Assembly (NCBI GenBank): GCA_010015675.1
Contig: ML976995.1
Coordinates: forward strand, 186,001-250,000
DNA length: 64,000 nucleotides
Direction: 5' to 3'
Origin: Byssothecium circinans
Lineage: Eukaryota; Ascomycota; Dothideomycetes; Pleosporales; Massarinaceae
The notes below the pieces were generated by a model that saw nothing but the letters and a program-made list of their open reading frames with translations, did no database searches and had not been told where the DNA came from. The position numbers and the translations under genes were made by a program. How positions within the stretch are numbered: position 1 is the stretch's first letter; each line of letters opens with the position of its first letter. Below, in pieces: positions 1 through 11,570 of this stretch.

Positions 1-2106
1 TGCCGCTGGGGATACCGCAACTGGACAGAGGTCCGCGAGGTCGTCGAGACATTCAGGAACTTTGACATCCCGCTAGAGACCATCTGGGTGGATATCGATT
101 ACATGGACCAGTACCGCGACTTCACACTAGACCCTGTGACGTTTCCGCCTTCGGGTGTGGAGGAGTTTTTCGACTATCTGCATGGGAATGGGCAGCACTT
201 TGTGCCGATTGTGGATGCGGCGATTTATATTCCGAATCCGCAGAATGCGTCGGATGCTTATGATACGTATACGAGGGGGAATGAGTCGGGGGCTTTTCTG
301 ACGAATCCTGATGGGAGTCAATATGTAAGTTATAAGAGTTTTCTGTATGTGTGCGTATTTGCTTATGGGTGGTTTAGATTGGCGCTGTGTGGCCTGGATA
401 CACGGTCTTCCCTGACTGGATGTCAGCAAATAGCCAAAGTTGGTGGATCAAGGAGATGTAAGTGTCTATTATTCATCGAAGAATACGGTGGCGGGATATA
501 TACTAACAATCATCAGGGTCGAATGGTACAAGGAAGTTCCATTCTCAGGCTTTTGGATCGACATGAACGAAGTCTCCTCCTTCTGCGTCGGTTCGTGCGG
601 CTCAGGCAATGTCACTCTCAACCCGGTGCATCCGCCTTTCGCCCTCCCAGGCGAGAAAGGAAACGTCATCTACGAGTTCCCCGAAGGCTTCAACATCACC
701 AATGCCACAGAAGCTGCTTCCGCTTCAGCTGGAGCCTCTAGCCAGAGCGCTGAGATCAGTGCAACCGCCGTCCCCGAGCCGTCGACTACAAGTTACCTTC
801 GCACAACTCCCACCCCTGGCGTGAGGAACGTTAACCACCCACCATATGTGATCAATCATGTACAAACAGACCTGGCTGTACATGCAGTCAGCCCCAACGC
901 AACACACGCCAACGGAGTGCAGGAATACGACGTCCACAACATCTGGGGGCGAGTACCCACCCCCTCTTCAATCCCCTAACCCCAACTAACCCTCTCTCCA
1001 GCCACCAAATCCTCAACGCCACCTACCAAGGCCTCCTCGCCATCTTCCCCACAAAACGCCCCTTCATAATCGGCCGCTCGACCTTCCCCGGAAGCGGCAA
1101 ATGGGCCGGCCACTGGGGCGGCGACAACTACTCCAAATGGGCCTACATGTACTTCAGCATCCCGCAAGCGCTCTCCTTCTCCCTCTTCGGCATCCCCATG
1201 TTCGGCGTCGACACGTGCGGCTTCAACGGCAACACCGACGCCGAGCTCTGCGCCCGCTGGATGCAACTCTCCGCCTTCTTCCCCTTCTACCGCAACCACA
1301 ACACCCTCTCTGCGAACCCGCAGGAGCCGTATCGCTGGGAGAGCGTCGCGAGTGCGACCAAGACGGCCATGAGAGTCAGGTATACCCTTTTGCCATATCT
1401 TTATACGCTGTTTCATCGCGCGCATACCCAGGGCGAGACGGTGATGCGCGCTCTGGCTTGGGAGTTTCCGAAGGAGCCGCTGCTTGCGGGCGTGGATACG
1501 CAGTTTTTACTCGGGCCGAGTTTACTCGTCACCCCGGTTTTGGAGCCGCAGGTCGATACGGTGAAGGGTGTTTTTCCGGGTATCGTTGATGGGGAGTCGT
1601 GGTATGATTGGTACACTGGCGAGCGTGTTAACGCTGAGGCGGGCGTGAATACAACTATCTCTGCGCCCCTCGGGCATATCCCCGTCTTCATCCGCGGCGG
1701 CGCTGTCCTGCCTACGCAGGAACCGGGATACACGACTACGGAGTCCCGCAGGAATCCTTGGGGCATCATTGTTGCGCTTGATGATGAGGGGGGAGCTGAG
1801 GGGTCGTTGTATGTTGATGATGGGGAGTCCCTTGGGCCGACGGAGTGGCTGGATGTTTCCTTCAAGGCGTATGATGGGGCGTTGAAGGTCGAGGTTGAGG
1901 GGAGTTGGAAGGATACGAATGCGTTGGGGAATGTTACTGTTTTGGGGGTATTTGATGGGGTTGGGGAGGTTAAGTTTAATGGGAAGGGTGTGGGGGATGC
2001 GACGGTGGGGTATGTGAAGGATAAGGGGGTTTTGAGGTTGAGTGGGCTGAATGGGATTACGAAAGGTGGGGCGTGGAGTGGGGGTTGGACATTGAGCTGG
2101 AAATAG
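1..2106 (+). CDS. GH31 alpha-glucosidase, 5' end outside window
   Basis: Secreted-type glycoside hydrolase family 31 enzyme that releases glucose from alpha-1,4 oligosaccharides. It reads in frame from base 1, so the N-terminus lies outside. Exons: 1-324, 378-457, 517-948, 1002-2106, giving 646 visible residues. The nucleophile motif GFWIDMNE lies just after the start of exon 3, and the acid/base region HWGGDNYSKW lies early in exon 4. The C-terminal beta domains follow to the stop. A Ser/Thr/Pro-rich insert sits between nucleophile and acid/base regions, as is common in fungal members. The third intron fits only with a GC donor (GCGAGT at 949), which restores the expected HNIWGHQ junction; the GT a few bases later breaks the frame. 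Codon choice changes from C-rich to G/T-rich third positions along the gene. Family assignment is secure; substrate is inferred. Confidence 0.93.
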
Positions 2107-3977
2107 GGTGGTGTTGGGCTGCTTTGTTAGATGGATGATTTGAATGGGAAAGATGGTTATGTTACTAATTAATTATTCTGGTCTTTGGATTGTGTGTTGA
2201 GGATAACTGGTGAAAGTTTGGGTCAAAAAAATGCATATTATGCGCTCTAGGTACTGTTCTGAAGCCAGTACCATGGGCATGGGCACCTCCTGAAGTCATG
2301 TGCAGCGACTCCACCTTGGTACCTTAAGGTAATTATCCTGTCAAGGAAGTTGCAATACATACTGCATAGTAACACAGAAAAATAAGCTCTAAATGCGTGA
2401 TCTATTCCTTTTTCCCCTGTGATGCTTAAGGATTCGTTCTATACATACTAATTCATTCCTTATCATCTCTTGCGCCACAACGCCACAGTGCCGAGCCGTC
2501 GCGCAGAACTCTTCTCTTCCTCCGAACGCATCTCGCGACATCTCACCTCATTACTTCAGCCCTTCATCCATCTCTCGCATCTTCAAAAATAATCAAGCTC
2601 AGCCCTGTTCTTAAAAGTCGCTCGTTCTTCGTGAACTGCAGCTCGCATTCACGCATCCCCTGGACCCATAAATAACCCCAACGTTGCTGCCGCAGGTTCC
2701 CGCAGGTTTCACGGGCGATACGGCAGTTCTATATTTACCGCCGAACGCTGATAGGGAAGAACGCCTCCTACTTTTGCATCCCATCGAAAGCGATGCGAGA
2801 TGTCATGAGCCGTCATGAGCCGTCATTCGTCCTTTTAGACGACATCGACTCAGCCTTGCCGATACGATGAAGTTCGAGGCTGGGGGACCGGATGGGTGGG
2901 TCGCATCCCACGGGGACCACAATCTAAAATATTGATCGACGAGACAACGCAGTGAAAACTGGACAAGAATTCATCGAGGGTGATGCCACCTAAGACGGTG
3001 AAGTTGTCGTTCATGGACGGACACATGCAGATCTGTACCGCGGAGAGGTTTCGTGATGGGAGAACGCCACCAAAGCAATAAATAGCCCATCCCGAACGGT
3101 CACCGTTGACGACAACACGCGCTCGCAGTCTCCACGTTGCTGACCTGCATAATGACTGCACCCCTGCATCTGATAACGGCGATTTCTGAGCAGCCTTTCT
3201 TCTTGGGTTCCCGAGCTTTTAGCCTGTTCTCGTTCGCGATAGTGACGAATCGAATGCGGCTTGGGCGTTTCAAATGCTATGCAATTGATATCGCCGCCTT
3301 TCTACCTGCTCCACCCCGTCAAGTCTCCAACCAACAAATTCGCAGTATTTCCACATGGGGTTCGTCAACACTGCAATAGAAAATAAGCTATTTGCCGGCC
3401 CTAACTCCGACCCACTCTTTATCCCAGGGAGTCTCAACCTTGAACTGGTATCAACGCGAGCTTAAAATGCAGGTCAGTCAGCATTTGTCGAGAGTCGAGA
3501 CGCACTACATATAGTCCTTCTCCTTCTCTTCCTTCTTCGTCACTTTCACATCCTGGTAATTTATTCCCTTAGTCGTTTCATTAAGTGGCGATGCTAGTCG
3601 GCCCGCTGCTTTTGCTATCATTCAAGAACCTGCCTGCATGCCTGTTCTTTTGAACTGGCTGCGTTTACCCGTCCGTCGTTAATCTCATATCCTATCTCTC
3701 GTTGCCACGCGCGATCACCGTTTGCTCCTCTCAACTTGGGACTTCCACCTCACTGAAGGACGCAAACAAAAAGTCCTAGCCGAACCACATTCCGCGCTCC
3801 GCTCGTTTGTCTATTCGTACCTTGCAATCACGTTTTTGTCTTTAGTTGTTTGTTCTCCACCCCTATTTTCCTCATTCCTCGTTTACACACCTTTGTGTTA
3901 CCCCCGCATTCGGTCGACTATTATACTTTTCGACATCAACTTGTCTCGACCCCAACTATTTCTACCACTACCACAAG
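2107..3977. other. Intergenic region, 3' of GH31 and promoter of exo-glucanase
   Basis: About 1.9 kb without a supported gene. Two small ORFs at 2850-3379 on opposite strands show no family likeness and start without a convincing context. The last 450 bases are pyrimidine-rich, typical of a fungal promoter and 5' UTR leading to the ATG at 3978. Confidence 0.6.
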
Positions 3978-5354
3978 ATGATGCTCAAGCGTATATTTGC
4001 GGTGGCTGCAGCTTTCGGGCTCTCAATTGCTGCACCTACTACAAAGCGCGCTGTCAGCTTCAACTGGGGGTCGGAGAAAATACGTGGAGTCAACATTGGA
4101 GGATGGCTTGTTCTCGAACCGTAAGATTCTCCACCCATCAAATCTGCAAATAAAGCTAATCGAACTTTTCATGCAGTTGGATCACGCCCTCTGTATTCGA
4201 GAACCTTGGCCGTGCCGATATCGTCGATGAATTCACTTTAGGCCAGAAGCTAGGCAAAGACGCAGCTCTAGAGGTTCTCAAGAATCACTGGGATACCTGG
4301 GCTACATGGGAAGACTTCAAAAAGATCAAGGAATCCGGCTTCAACCTTGTCCGTATACCCATTGGCTATTGGGCATATGATACATTCGGTTCGCCCTACA
4401 CCTCCGGTGCCGCGCCGTACATGGACGCTGCCATCGACTGGGCCCGCAGCCTCGGTCTCAAAGTCATCATTGACCTTCACGGTGCTCCCGGCAGCCAAAA
4501 CGGGTTCGACAATTCAGGACAGCTCGTCAGCTCACCCGGCTGGCAATCCGGCGACACCGTCGCCCAAACCCTCAAAGTCCTCAAGACGATTTCTGACAAG
4601 TACGCGCAGACCTCCTACCAAGACGTAGTCATCGGCATCCAGCTCCTCAACGAGCCCCTCTCCCCCAAGCTCAACACCGATATCCTCCGCAAATTCTACC
4701 GCGACGGCTTCGCCCAAGTCCGCACCGTATCCGACACCCTCGTCATCCTGCACGACGCCTTCCAAGCCCCCTCGTCCTGGAACTCCTTCCTCACTCCCTC
4801 CGACAACAACGCTCAGTACGTCGCAGTCGACCATCACGAATACCAGGTCTTCGACAACGGCCTCATCGCCATGCAGCCCTGGCAACATCGCCAACAAGTC
4901 TGCGCTGCTGCGAATGCGTACAGTGGGGCGGATAAGTGGACGTTTGTAGGCGAGTGGACGGGCGCTATGACTGATTGCGCGAAGTATCTGAATGGGAGGG
5001 GTGTGGGTGCGAGGTTCGATGGCACGTACACCGGAAGTACGAAGAGGGGGGATTGTGGGTGGCAGAACGATGTGAGCAAGTGGAGCCAGGAGTATAAGGA
5101 TGAGACGAGGGGATATATAGAGGCGCAGATGAGTGCTTTTGAGGGGAGGACTCAGGGGTGGATTTGGTGGAGTAAGTCTTTCCTTCCATTCTCCCTCCCT
5201 GTTTTCAATCAACACTGTTAGGAGCGGAAATTAATGCTAACGACGGACAGACTTCAAGACCGAGAGCGCGCATGAGTGGGACGCTTTCGCGCTCATTGAT
5301 GCGGGCGTGTTTCCGCAGCCTCTTACTCAGAAGAGGTTCGAACAGATCTGCTGA
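3978..5354 (+). CDS. EXG1: GH5 exo-1,3-beta-glucanase, secreted
   Basis: Cell-wall enzyme that removes glucose from the ends of beta-1,3-glucan. Exons 3978-4120, 4177-5171 and 5251-5354 encode 413 residues, the usual family length. The N-terminus is a signal peptide followed by a short pro-segment ending in Lys-Arg, a Kex2-type site. The core carries GVNIGGWLVLEPW, the acid/base glutamate in QLLNEP and the nucleophile glutamate in FVGEWTGAMTDC. The last exon adds NFKTES and a C-terminal FEQIC. Both introns have GT-AG ends. The ATG at 3978 is followed immediately by a second ATG; the first was chosen. No defects seen. Confidence 0.94.
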
Positions 5355-5661
5355 TCCGGGGTAGACTGGACCCCCTGGGGTATTAAAAAAATAGAAAGAA
5401 AGGCATCTCTTGGACACTGCTATGGATGGCAGTATGGTACTACCCATGTAATGTATATTGCCCTTGTACCTGCGGGTTAACTGTAACCTAGATAGAGATA
5501 GAGTATTATATAACGTAAAGCACCACTACGATGGCCACACTACTAAACTGTAGTGTGAGGACAGGGTTGCACAATCAACCATCACGAATTGTGAAGCGTG
5601 GTATGCACGAGTTGTAATTTTATCTCATGAATAGATTCAAAATTAGAGATTGGGCAGTAGG
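5355..5661. other. Gap between convergent genes
   Basis: The 307 bases hold the 3' ends of the exo-glucanase gene and of the regulator pseudogene. It is AT-rich and I see no other feature. Confidence 0.6.
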
Positions 5662-7948
5662 CTATTCGATATTGTAACTTTGTGGTTGCGAATAGGATGA
5701 CCATGTATTGTGATCCAATATCGGCCGGCCTGACGCGACTTCTTCTACAGGCTGCTCAGGGAAGATACTGAACATATTACTCACAACATCTTGGCCGAAG
5801 TCCAAGCCCATAGCCGCCCAGTAGCCGGCATCGAAATCCGCCGAGAAGAGGTCGCCCTCTCCAAAGTTAGGCATCGTGTGGTCGGTTCCGATGCCACTAT
5901 CAGGCGTTGGAAGTTGGACTAACCCGGCAGTGCTTGCTTCTCCAGATGTTGCAGGATCTGGATCGCTCGGGCGGTGCAGTTGTTCTGAATCCGATACCCT
6001 GTCTAGATTGATACTGCCTACGACTCTGGCAAGAGCGCGTGCAAGCTGGTGTTTTGCCGCAGCCGCCCACCACGTTTTGCCCATCTCTTTGAATAAGGTC
6101 ACAACGTTGGTATAGTCGGCCCTCGCGCGCTTCAATGCTTGCGGATCAACAGTTGCGGGAGATGAGACATCGTACCAGGTGACCAGAAAGCAGTTCACCA
6201 ACGCATAGACTGTGAAAGGCCACGAGTAGCATAGCTGGTTGCACTGCCGAAGATGACTCAACGTGGTGACGATTTGGTAAGCCTGAAGGCGACATGCTTC
6301 GCGCGAAGTGTGGGGAGAGTTGGATCCGACAATGTCAGGGGATAGTAGGAATGGTCAGTGCACTAAGATGCGCACAGCATTGAGGCTGCCCAAGTCAGTG
6401 AAAAGAGCTTGACCGAAGAATGGGTCACTTACTGGCAGAGCATAATGGAGCGCCACTGGAAATCTAGGTGGTCGGTGTCGTCCCCGTTGAACAATGAGAG
6501 CTTCTCACTTACATCCCGATCAAGGTCATCCAGTTCGGATAGCAGCCACTGTCGGTCCTCAATGCCTTGTACCGATGCTGTGTTTGGACTGGCGTTTCGC
6601 GTACCGTATACCCTACGAATGGTTTTCTCTATAATACGAGCGAGTCGGAAGGATAGCGTCGTGACCTTTTGGGTTAGTTCAGATCCGGTGCATCGCAGTC
6701 AATCTCGTTGATGATGAGAGGTGTCCCCTCTTGTGCGGCGTTGAAACGATCCAAAGTATAAACAGACCGCCATAGTCTTCTCTGGAACGCTTTACTCTCT
6801 CAATCCTCATCGTGGCTTTGTGCTTCGTTGAACGCGCGATGAAGGCCCATCTCTTGTGCCACGCGAATAGCAAGGCTAAGGCTATGCACTGCTGAATTCG
6901 TGCCCTCGCGGCCTTCCTAGTGCAGACTTGCTAGTAAGCTGGCCTGCATAATAGCAACTCTGTCGAATTTGATGTCGTCATCAAGCAGTGCCTTGAGCTT
7001 CCCAGGTTGAGTGTCGCAATAATCGTGTCGTCCTTGGCATGCCGCGCCCAGGATGCTGACGTCGACATATCGTGCAGCTGCGAGGAAAACAGCGTGCAAA
7101 ACCACCAATGGAGGAGGATCATTCATTCCATAGTACTGAGCTAGGAATGCTTTGCGATCGATGACCGGAAGCAAAGGGTGAACATGCGTAAAGAAGACCT
7201 CCAACAAGCGCCCACATAGGTCTAGTGACGGCAGCTCAAAACAACCAATAGCACGCAGATATTGTAGTCGATGCATGTTGATTCCAGTACTCAGGTAGTA
7301 GCTCTCCCAATCCCATCCGCCGATGCCGATACCTCGCTTACGAATGGGTGCGCGTGAGTGCGAGGGCGGGTCAGGAGTCCTGAATGAGCAGCTGTTTGTT
7401 ACGATGCGATGCTTCAAGTCACCCACAAGCAGCGCAGATAACGGGTTAGTGCCTAAGATTAGTTTCGATGCTCCGAATCTCGGTGGACTTTGGCGCAGCT
7501 CCTGATTCTTATGCTGAAGGATATCTAGCATAGAGGAGTACCGGAATTCTGTGCGTCTGTGAACAGTCGGGGTGGTTGCCGCTGTCGCGACTTCCTCATT
7601 TGTCGCATGTATCTCGTCGCCGATCGGTTGGAAAGGATTTCGGTCGACGGGCTCATCTCCAGGGTCCGGCCAAAGCCTATTTGGAGGGATCTTGTTGGGA
7701 TGAGAAGAGCTCGGGGAGATGGAGTATTGATGTCTCAGGGAGCACTGCTGTCCGTCCTCTTCACAGCGGCGACACCCTCCCGCATCGCTAGGCGGCTCAC
7801 ATCGTTTCTAGCCGGATGTCAGACTCAGCGCTGGATAGTAATGGCAGCGCAATGACTGTAATTTAGTGGACTTGCATCGCTGGCACGCACGCAGCGTCTT
7901 CTGTCGCTTTGAGGGGCCTTCGGGTTGAAATGACAGGATGCCTTGCAT
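5662..7948 (-). pseudogene. Zn2Cys6 fungal transcription factor, broken
   Basis: Remnant of a Gal4-type regulator. The start at 7948 leads into a zinc cluster, RACQRCK on one side of an intron and KRCEPP...CRRC...C on the other. The fungal-specific TF domain follows, with FFTHVHPLLPVIDRKAF and later AIRVAQEMGLHRAF, RRLWRSVYTLDR and IINEIDCDAPDL. The frame is interrupted by TAG at 6919-6917 (where the family has Trp), TGA at 6802-6800 and TGA at 6357-6355 (ILVH-stop-PFL, Arg expected). A one-base frameshift lies near 6680. The zinc-cluster intron (about 7861-7808) has no GT donor that keeps the frame. An ordinary intron, 6432-6386, is intact. It sits head to head with the broken dehydrogenase at 8331, so it probably once controlled the neighbouring cluster; that role is inferred. 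Confidence 0.88.
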
Positions 7949-8330
7949 GATGACAGTGAGAGCGCAAAAGCACGTCGTTCAGACCATGTCGGTGAATTGA
8001 GCCAGCTCCGCGCCGCCCCGGTAGTGGAGAAGCGTCGGAGAAATTGCGGATTGTGAGGGGAATAATGACGAGTGTTGAATACTGTGGAGGCGAAATGATG
8101 AATGGTTCGACGAAGAATTGGACATGCAGGATCGGTTGTAGCGGAGACTAGCCTCGTACGGTTAGCCTCCGCCTCCCCACCTTTTCAATGTTGTCTGGAA
8201 CCGAGATGGCAGTCTCCAGTCTTGATTCCGAAAGGGATGTGGACGATTTAAAACAAACAAACGCTGAATTCTTCGGCCTGCCCAGCAGCCTGCTTCTTTC
8301 CTACCTCTTCACTCATTCCCGTTACGAGCC
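7949..8330. other. Divergent promoter region between regulator and dehydrogenase remnants
   Basis: 382 bases between two head-to-head pseudogenes. No further gene is seen. A short ORF at 8188-8376 overlaps the true dehydrogenase start in another frame and is treated as chance. Confidence 0.6.
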
Positions 8331-9455
8331 ATGGAGTCATCATCCTCGATGCCAACATTACGATGGGGGATTATAGGAACTGGACTCATCTCTTCGTGGT
8401 TTGTTGAGGACATTACCCTGCGCCGAAAGGACGCCAAAGCGCAGCATATCATCTAGGCTATTGGGTCCTCGAGCATAGAGAAGGGCACAAATTTTGTGAA
8501 ATCTTACCTGTCTGGCCAACCGCAGCCTACCGTCTATGCCTCATACCAAAAGGTCTACGATGATCCCAAAGTTGACATCATTTACATCGGCACACCACAC
8601 GCCTTCCACAAACAAAACTGCCTCGACGCAATTGCGGCCGGGAAGCATGTCTTATGCGAGAAAGCGTTCACTCTCAATTCGAAAGATGGAAAGGTGGTTC
8701 TCGACGCAGCGAAAGCGAAAGGTGTATTCATCATGGAGGCCATGTGGACGAGGTTTCATCCAATTTTACGCCATTTGCAAAAGGCACTTTTTGAAGAGAA
8801 GGTCATTGGCGACATTCGAAGGACATTCTGCGACTTCGGACTGGCCGTGGATATCGCCTCTTTGGGGTCGCAGTCGAGGCTCAAGAACCCCGCGTTGGGT
8901 GCGGGGAGTCTGCTGGACATTGGCATTTACTCGCTTACCTGGGGCATACTTACGCTTGATAAACGGATTGGGGATGAGGCAGGGATGCCGAAGATTGTTG
9001 CCGCACAATCACTGGCCGATGGTGTCGATGTGTCGACGAGTATGATACTCCAGTATCCATCTACTGGCCGCCAAGGCATCTTGACCTCTACCACCGAGTT
9101 CAAGACCAGTCCCACATTCTGTCGAATCGAAGGAACGAAAGGATACATTACGGTTGAAGGCCCTACAGCTTTATCCCCGCGGTCCTTTTCTGTCTGGAGG
9201 AACAATGAAGGATCTTCGAAAGGAGACATGGCGGTAGAGTCCGGAAGCGGAGGGCCAGAGTCTACGCGGACATTTGATATTGAGGGAAGAGGCTTCTATT
9301 GGGAGGCCGATACAGTGGCACTTGATATCGCTGCTGGTACGAAGGAAAATGCAACCATGCCACATGCGGAAACACTGAGAGTTATGAAGATTATGGATGA
9401 GGTGCGGAGGGAAGGAGGAGCGAGATTTCCTCAAGACAACGAAGTGGCTGTGTAA
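8331..9455 (+). pseudogene. Gfo/Idh/MocA dehydrogenase (dihydrodiol/xylose dehydrogenase type) with one stop
   Basis: NAD(P)-dependent oxidoreductase resembling dimeric dihydrodiol or D-xylose 1-dehydrogenases. The ATG at 8331 gives MESSSSMPTLRWGIIGTGLI, the Rossmann glycine motif. The frame then meets TAG at 8454-8456 within HII-stop-AIGSSS, where family members carry Gln, so a single CAG to TAG change fits. After the stop the frame stays open for 333 codons: YIGTPHAFHKQNCLDAIAAG, CEKAF (the lysine region) and SLLDIGIYSLTWG are all intact. Apart from this codon the length (about 374 codons) is normal. Use of a later start would drop the cofactor-binding half of the fold, so I call it a pseudogene. 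Stop readthrough or a sequencing error would be the alternatives. Confidence 0.85.
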
Positions 9456-9828
9456 ATACGTACGGTATATGAGATTCTATTAGTACCAGTTATCGATTTT
9501 AACCGAGTCAAGAGTCTGATCACTTTCGGCGCGCACTAATATCTATGCTTTGAACAACTAAGATCGTGGCTTCGCTCGCCGATGATCTGGGGTCTGACTG
9601 ACATCATTGAAAAGCTGAGCGAAAAGTCTCATGATTGTCTTTGCGCAGCCCTTTTAGAGCTTGATACAGGGCCATAATCGTATGTCAGCAAATGCAATTA
9701 TTTCTGAAACAGCGGCAAGATATGGAGTCAATTGTCTGTTATATATCATACAATAAGTCTGCCATGCGCCATCATAAGTGTCCATTGATACCATTAACGC
9801 CCGTGATTCCACTTGTCGCACAGTCCCT
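9456..9828. other. Gap between convergent dehydrogenase genes
   Basis: The 373 bases contain only 3' untranslated sequence of the two flanking dehydrogenases as far as can be seen. Confidence 0.6.
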
Positions 9829-10992
9829 TTACGTATTCCAGGCTTTGTACATCTGATCGAAGATTTTGATATCCTCAATCGCATCACCAGTACCAGTCTT
9901 CAGACTCTTCCCGTCCCTCACCCACTCATACACTTCTCGTAACTCTGCCGTGTACGCATCCTCATGACTTGACACGACCTCCCTCGCCTGAAGCTCACCA
10001 TGTTCATTCAACTCGTGCACGATGACCTTAATCGCGAGACCCTTCACGTATGGACTGTCATACTCAATAGAAAGTCTCTTGTTCTCGCCATACACTGCGA
10101 GATGTGCATCGAATACGGGAACCGAGTCTATCCCGCTCTCATACGTGACGGAGTATGATGAGCCATCAGTGTTCCGATAGTCCATTATCGCACTGTAGAA
10201 TGGTTGATTCGCACTCACTGCCGTGACTCGTTCAGGCCGACCTAGAGTTTCCCGCAGCAAGGAAATGTCGTGTGATCCCAGACTTCCAAGGAATCTGCAG
10301 TAGTCCCTCTTTTGCTGAGTGATTTCCTGTCCGGGAAACGCTTCTCGGAACAGTTTTTCGAGAGCCTCATCTCGCTCTTTCCCTGCTCCTGGAGGGAAGT
10401 CGAAGTTCTTGGACTGAAAAGTTCCGGAGCCGTTGACGAAGTACGCATTTGGACCACTAAAATCGCGGCATCGCGCATACAAGATCTTCGGTATCGTGGC
10501 GAGTTCTCGTTTGAAGGTATTGACGTACGAGGGTGCATAGCGACGCATGTACCCGACAAACACCTTCCCACCACCAGCCTCGTTCTCAGCATCGATGATA
10601 CTCTGGGCTGATGGTAGACTCAACGTCATGGGCTTCTCAATGAAGACTCGCTTCCCAGCTTTGATTGCAGATATCGCGAGTGGTGCATGGCTGTCGTCCG
10701 AGGTCAAGATAAATACCAGTTCAACATTCGGATGTTGGATGGTCTCTGAGGGTTGTGTGGTTGTGTGCGGGATGCGCCATTTTGTAGCGCAGTGACTGAC
10801 GTTCTTTTGCGAGATATCGCATATGGACTCGATGGTGAAGAGATGATTCATGAGAAACAGGCATGGTCCGTGACAAACTTGGAACACTTCCTAAGCAATC
10901 GAGTCAGCTGTGTGTACGCGCATCAATTTTGAGTTCCTGCAGCGACTCACTCCTGCACCGATGATACCGACTCTAATAGGTACCGCAGCCAT
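9829..10992 (-). CDS. Gfo/Idh/MocA family oxidoreductase, intact
   Basis: NAD(P)-dependent dehydrogenase of the Gfo/Idh/MocA family, 367 residues in two exons: 10992-10951 and 10890-9829, with a 60-nt GT-AG intron. Exon 1 encodes MAAVPIRVGIIGAG, the nucleotide-binding glycine motif; exon 2 continues with EVFQVCHGP. The catalytic-lysine motif FIEKPMTLSLPSA follows, and a C-terminal Gfo/Idh-type beta-sheet domain runs to the stop at 9829-9831. It is a different subfamily from the neighbour at 8331 (EKP rather than EKAF). It is the only gene of the cluster with an uninterrupted frame. Substrate unknown; the sugar-porter remnant next door suggests a sugar, polyol or related compound, which is inference. 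Confidence 0.88.
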
Positions 10993-11570
10993 TGTGAAAG
11001 AGTAGATGGATTTCAGACGATGGCAATATGTGAGACCAACGGCGTTCGTGAGCTTGAGGTGTCTACACGGACTCACGACGCGTCCGAACCTGATATTATA
11101 TCAAAGTAGCTCTAGAGATTTCAATCGCGATGTCTCCGACTAATCGTTCCGAGCTGCTTCCGAAACCGCGCGGAAAGAGCGTCGGAGCCTAGCCGAATTT
11201 GGAACCTCCCAAAGCGGACGCTAACTAGAAGTAACTACTCCGCGCTTTCTCCACCGCCGCCATGAACTTTCCTATACACCCCGCGAAAAAAAAGAGACGC
11301 CCAGGGCCACCCCAGACCCCACAGTACCAACATCATGGCATGATCATGCGAGCTATGCGGGTTCCAGGCCAGAGAACGAAGGACCATTGGCTGGGGAAAT
11401 GAGTGGCAAGTCCTATGACTAGGAGCCCCAGCGGAACGGTGCTCGGGACGGCATAGTATGATTGTGAACATCAACATCATCAAGCGTGCACATATAATGT
11501 GAGGATTCCAGCCGACTGACAGGCGGCACCTCTTCTTCCATTATCTTCCACACTCACATTCTAACCCTTG
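10993..11570. other. Divergent promoter region of dehydrogenase and transporter
   Basis: 578 bases between head-to-head genes. A TATA-like element, CATATAATG at about 11491-11499, lies some 75 bases before the transporter ATG. No ORF of note. Confidence 0.55.

Noticed and set aside
2850..3379. Two ORFs of 80-103 residues on opposite strands
   Set aside because: No family likeness, no splice-linked continuation; they lie in the promoter region of the exo-glucanase.
8188..8376. 62-residue plus-strand ORF
   Set aside because: Overlaps the dehydrogenase start in another frame; chance ORF.
8496..9455. Shorter functional dehydrogenase starting after the TAG
   Set aside because: The frame would begin with GTG and lack the Rossmann glycine motif, so it would not bind cofactor.
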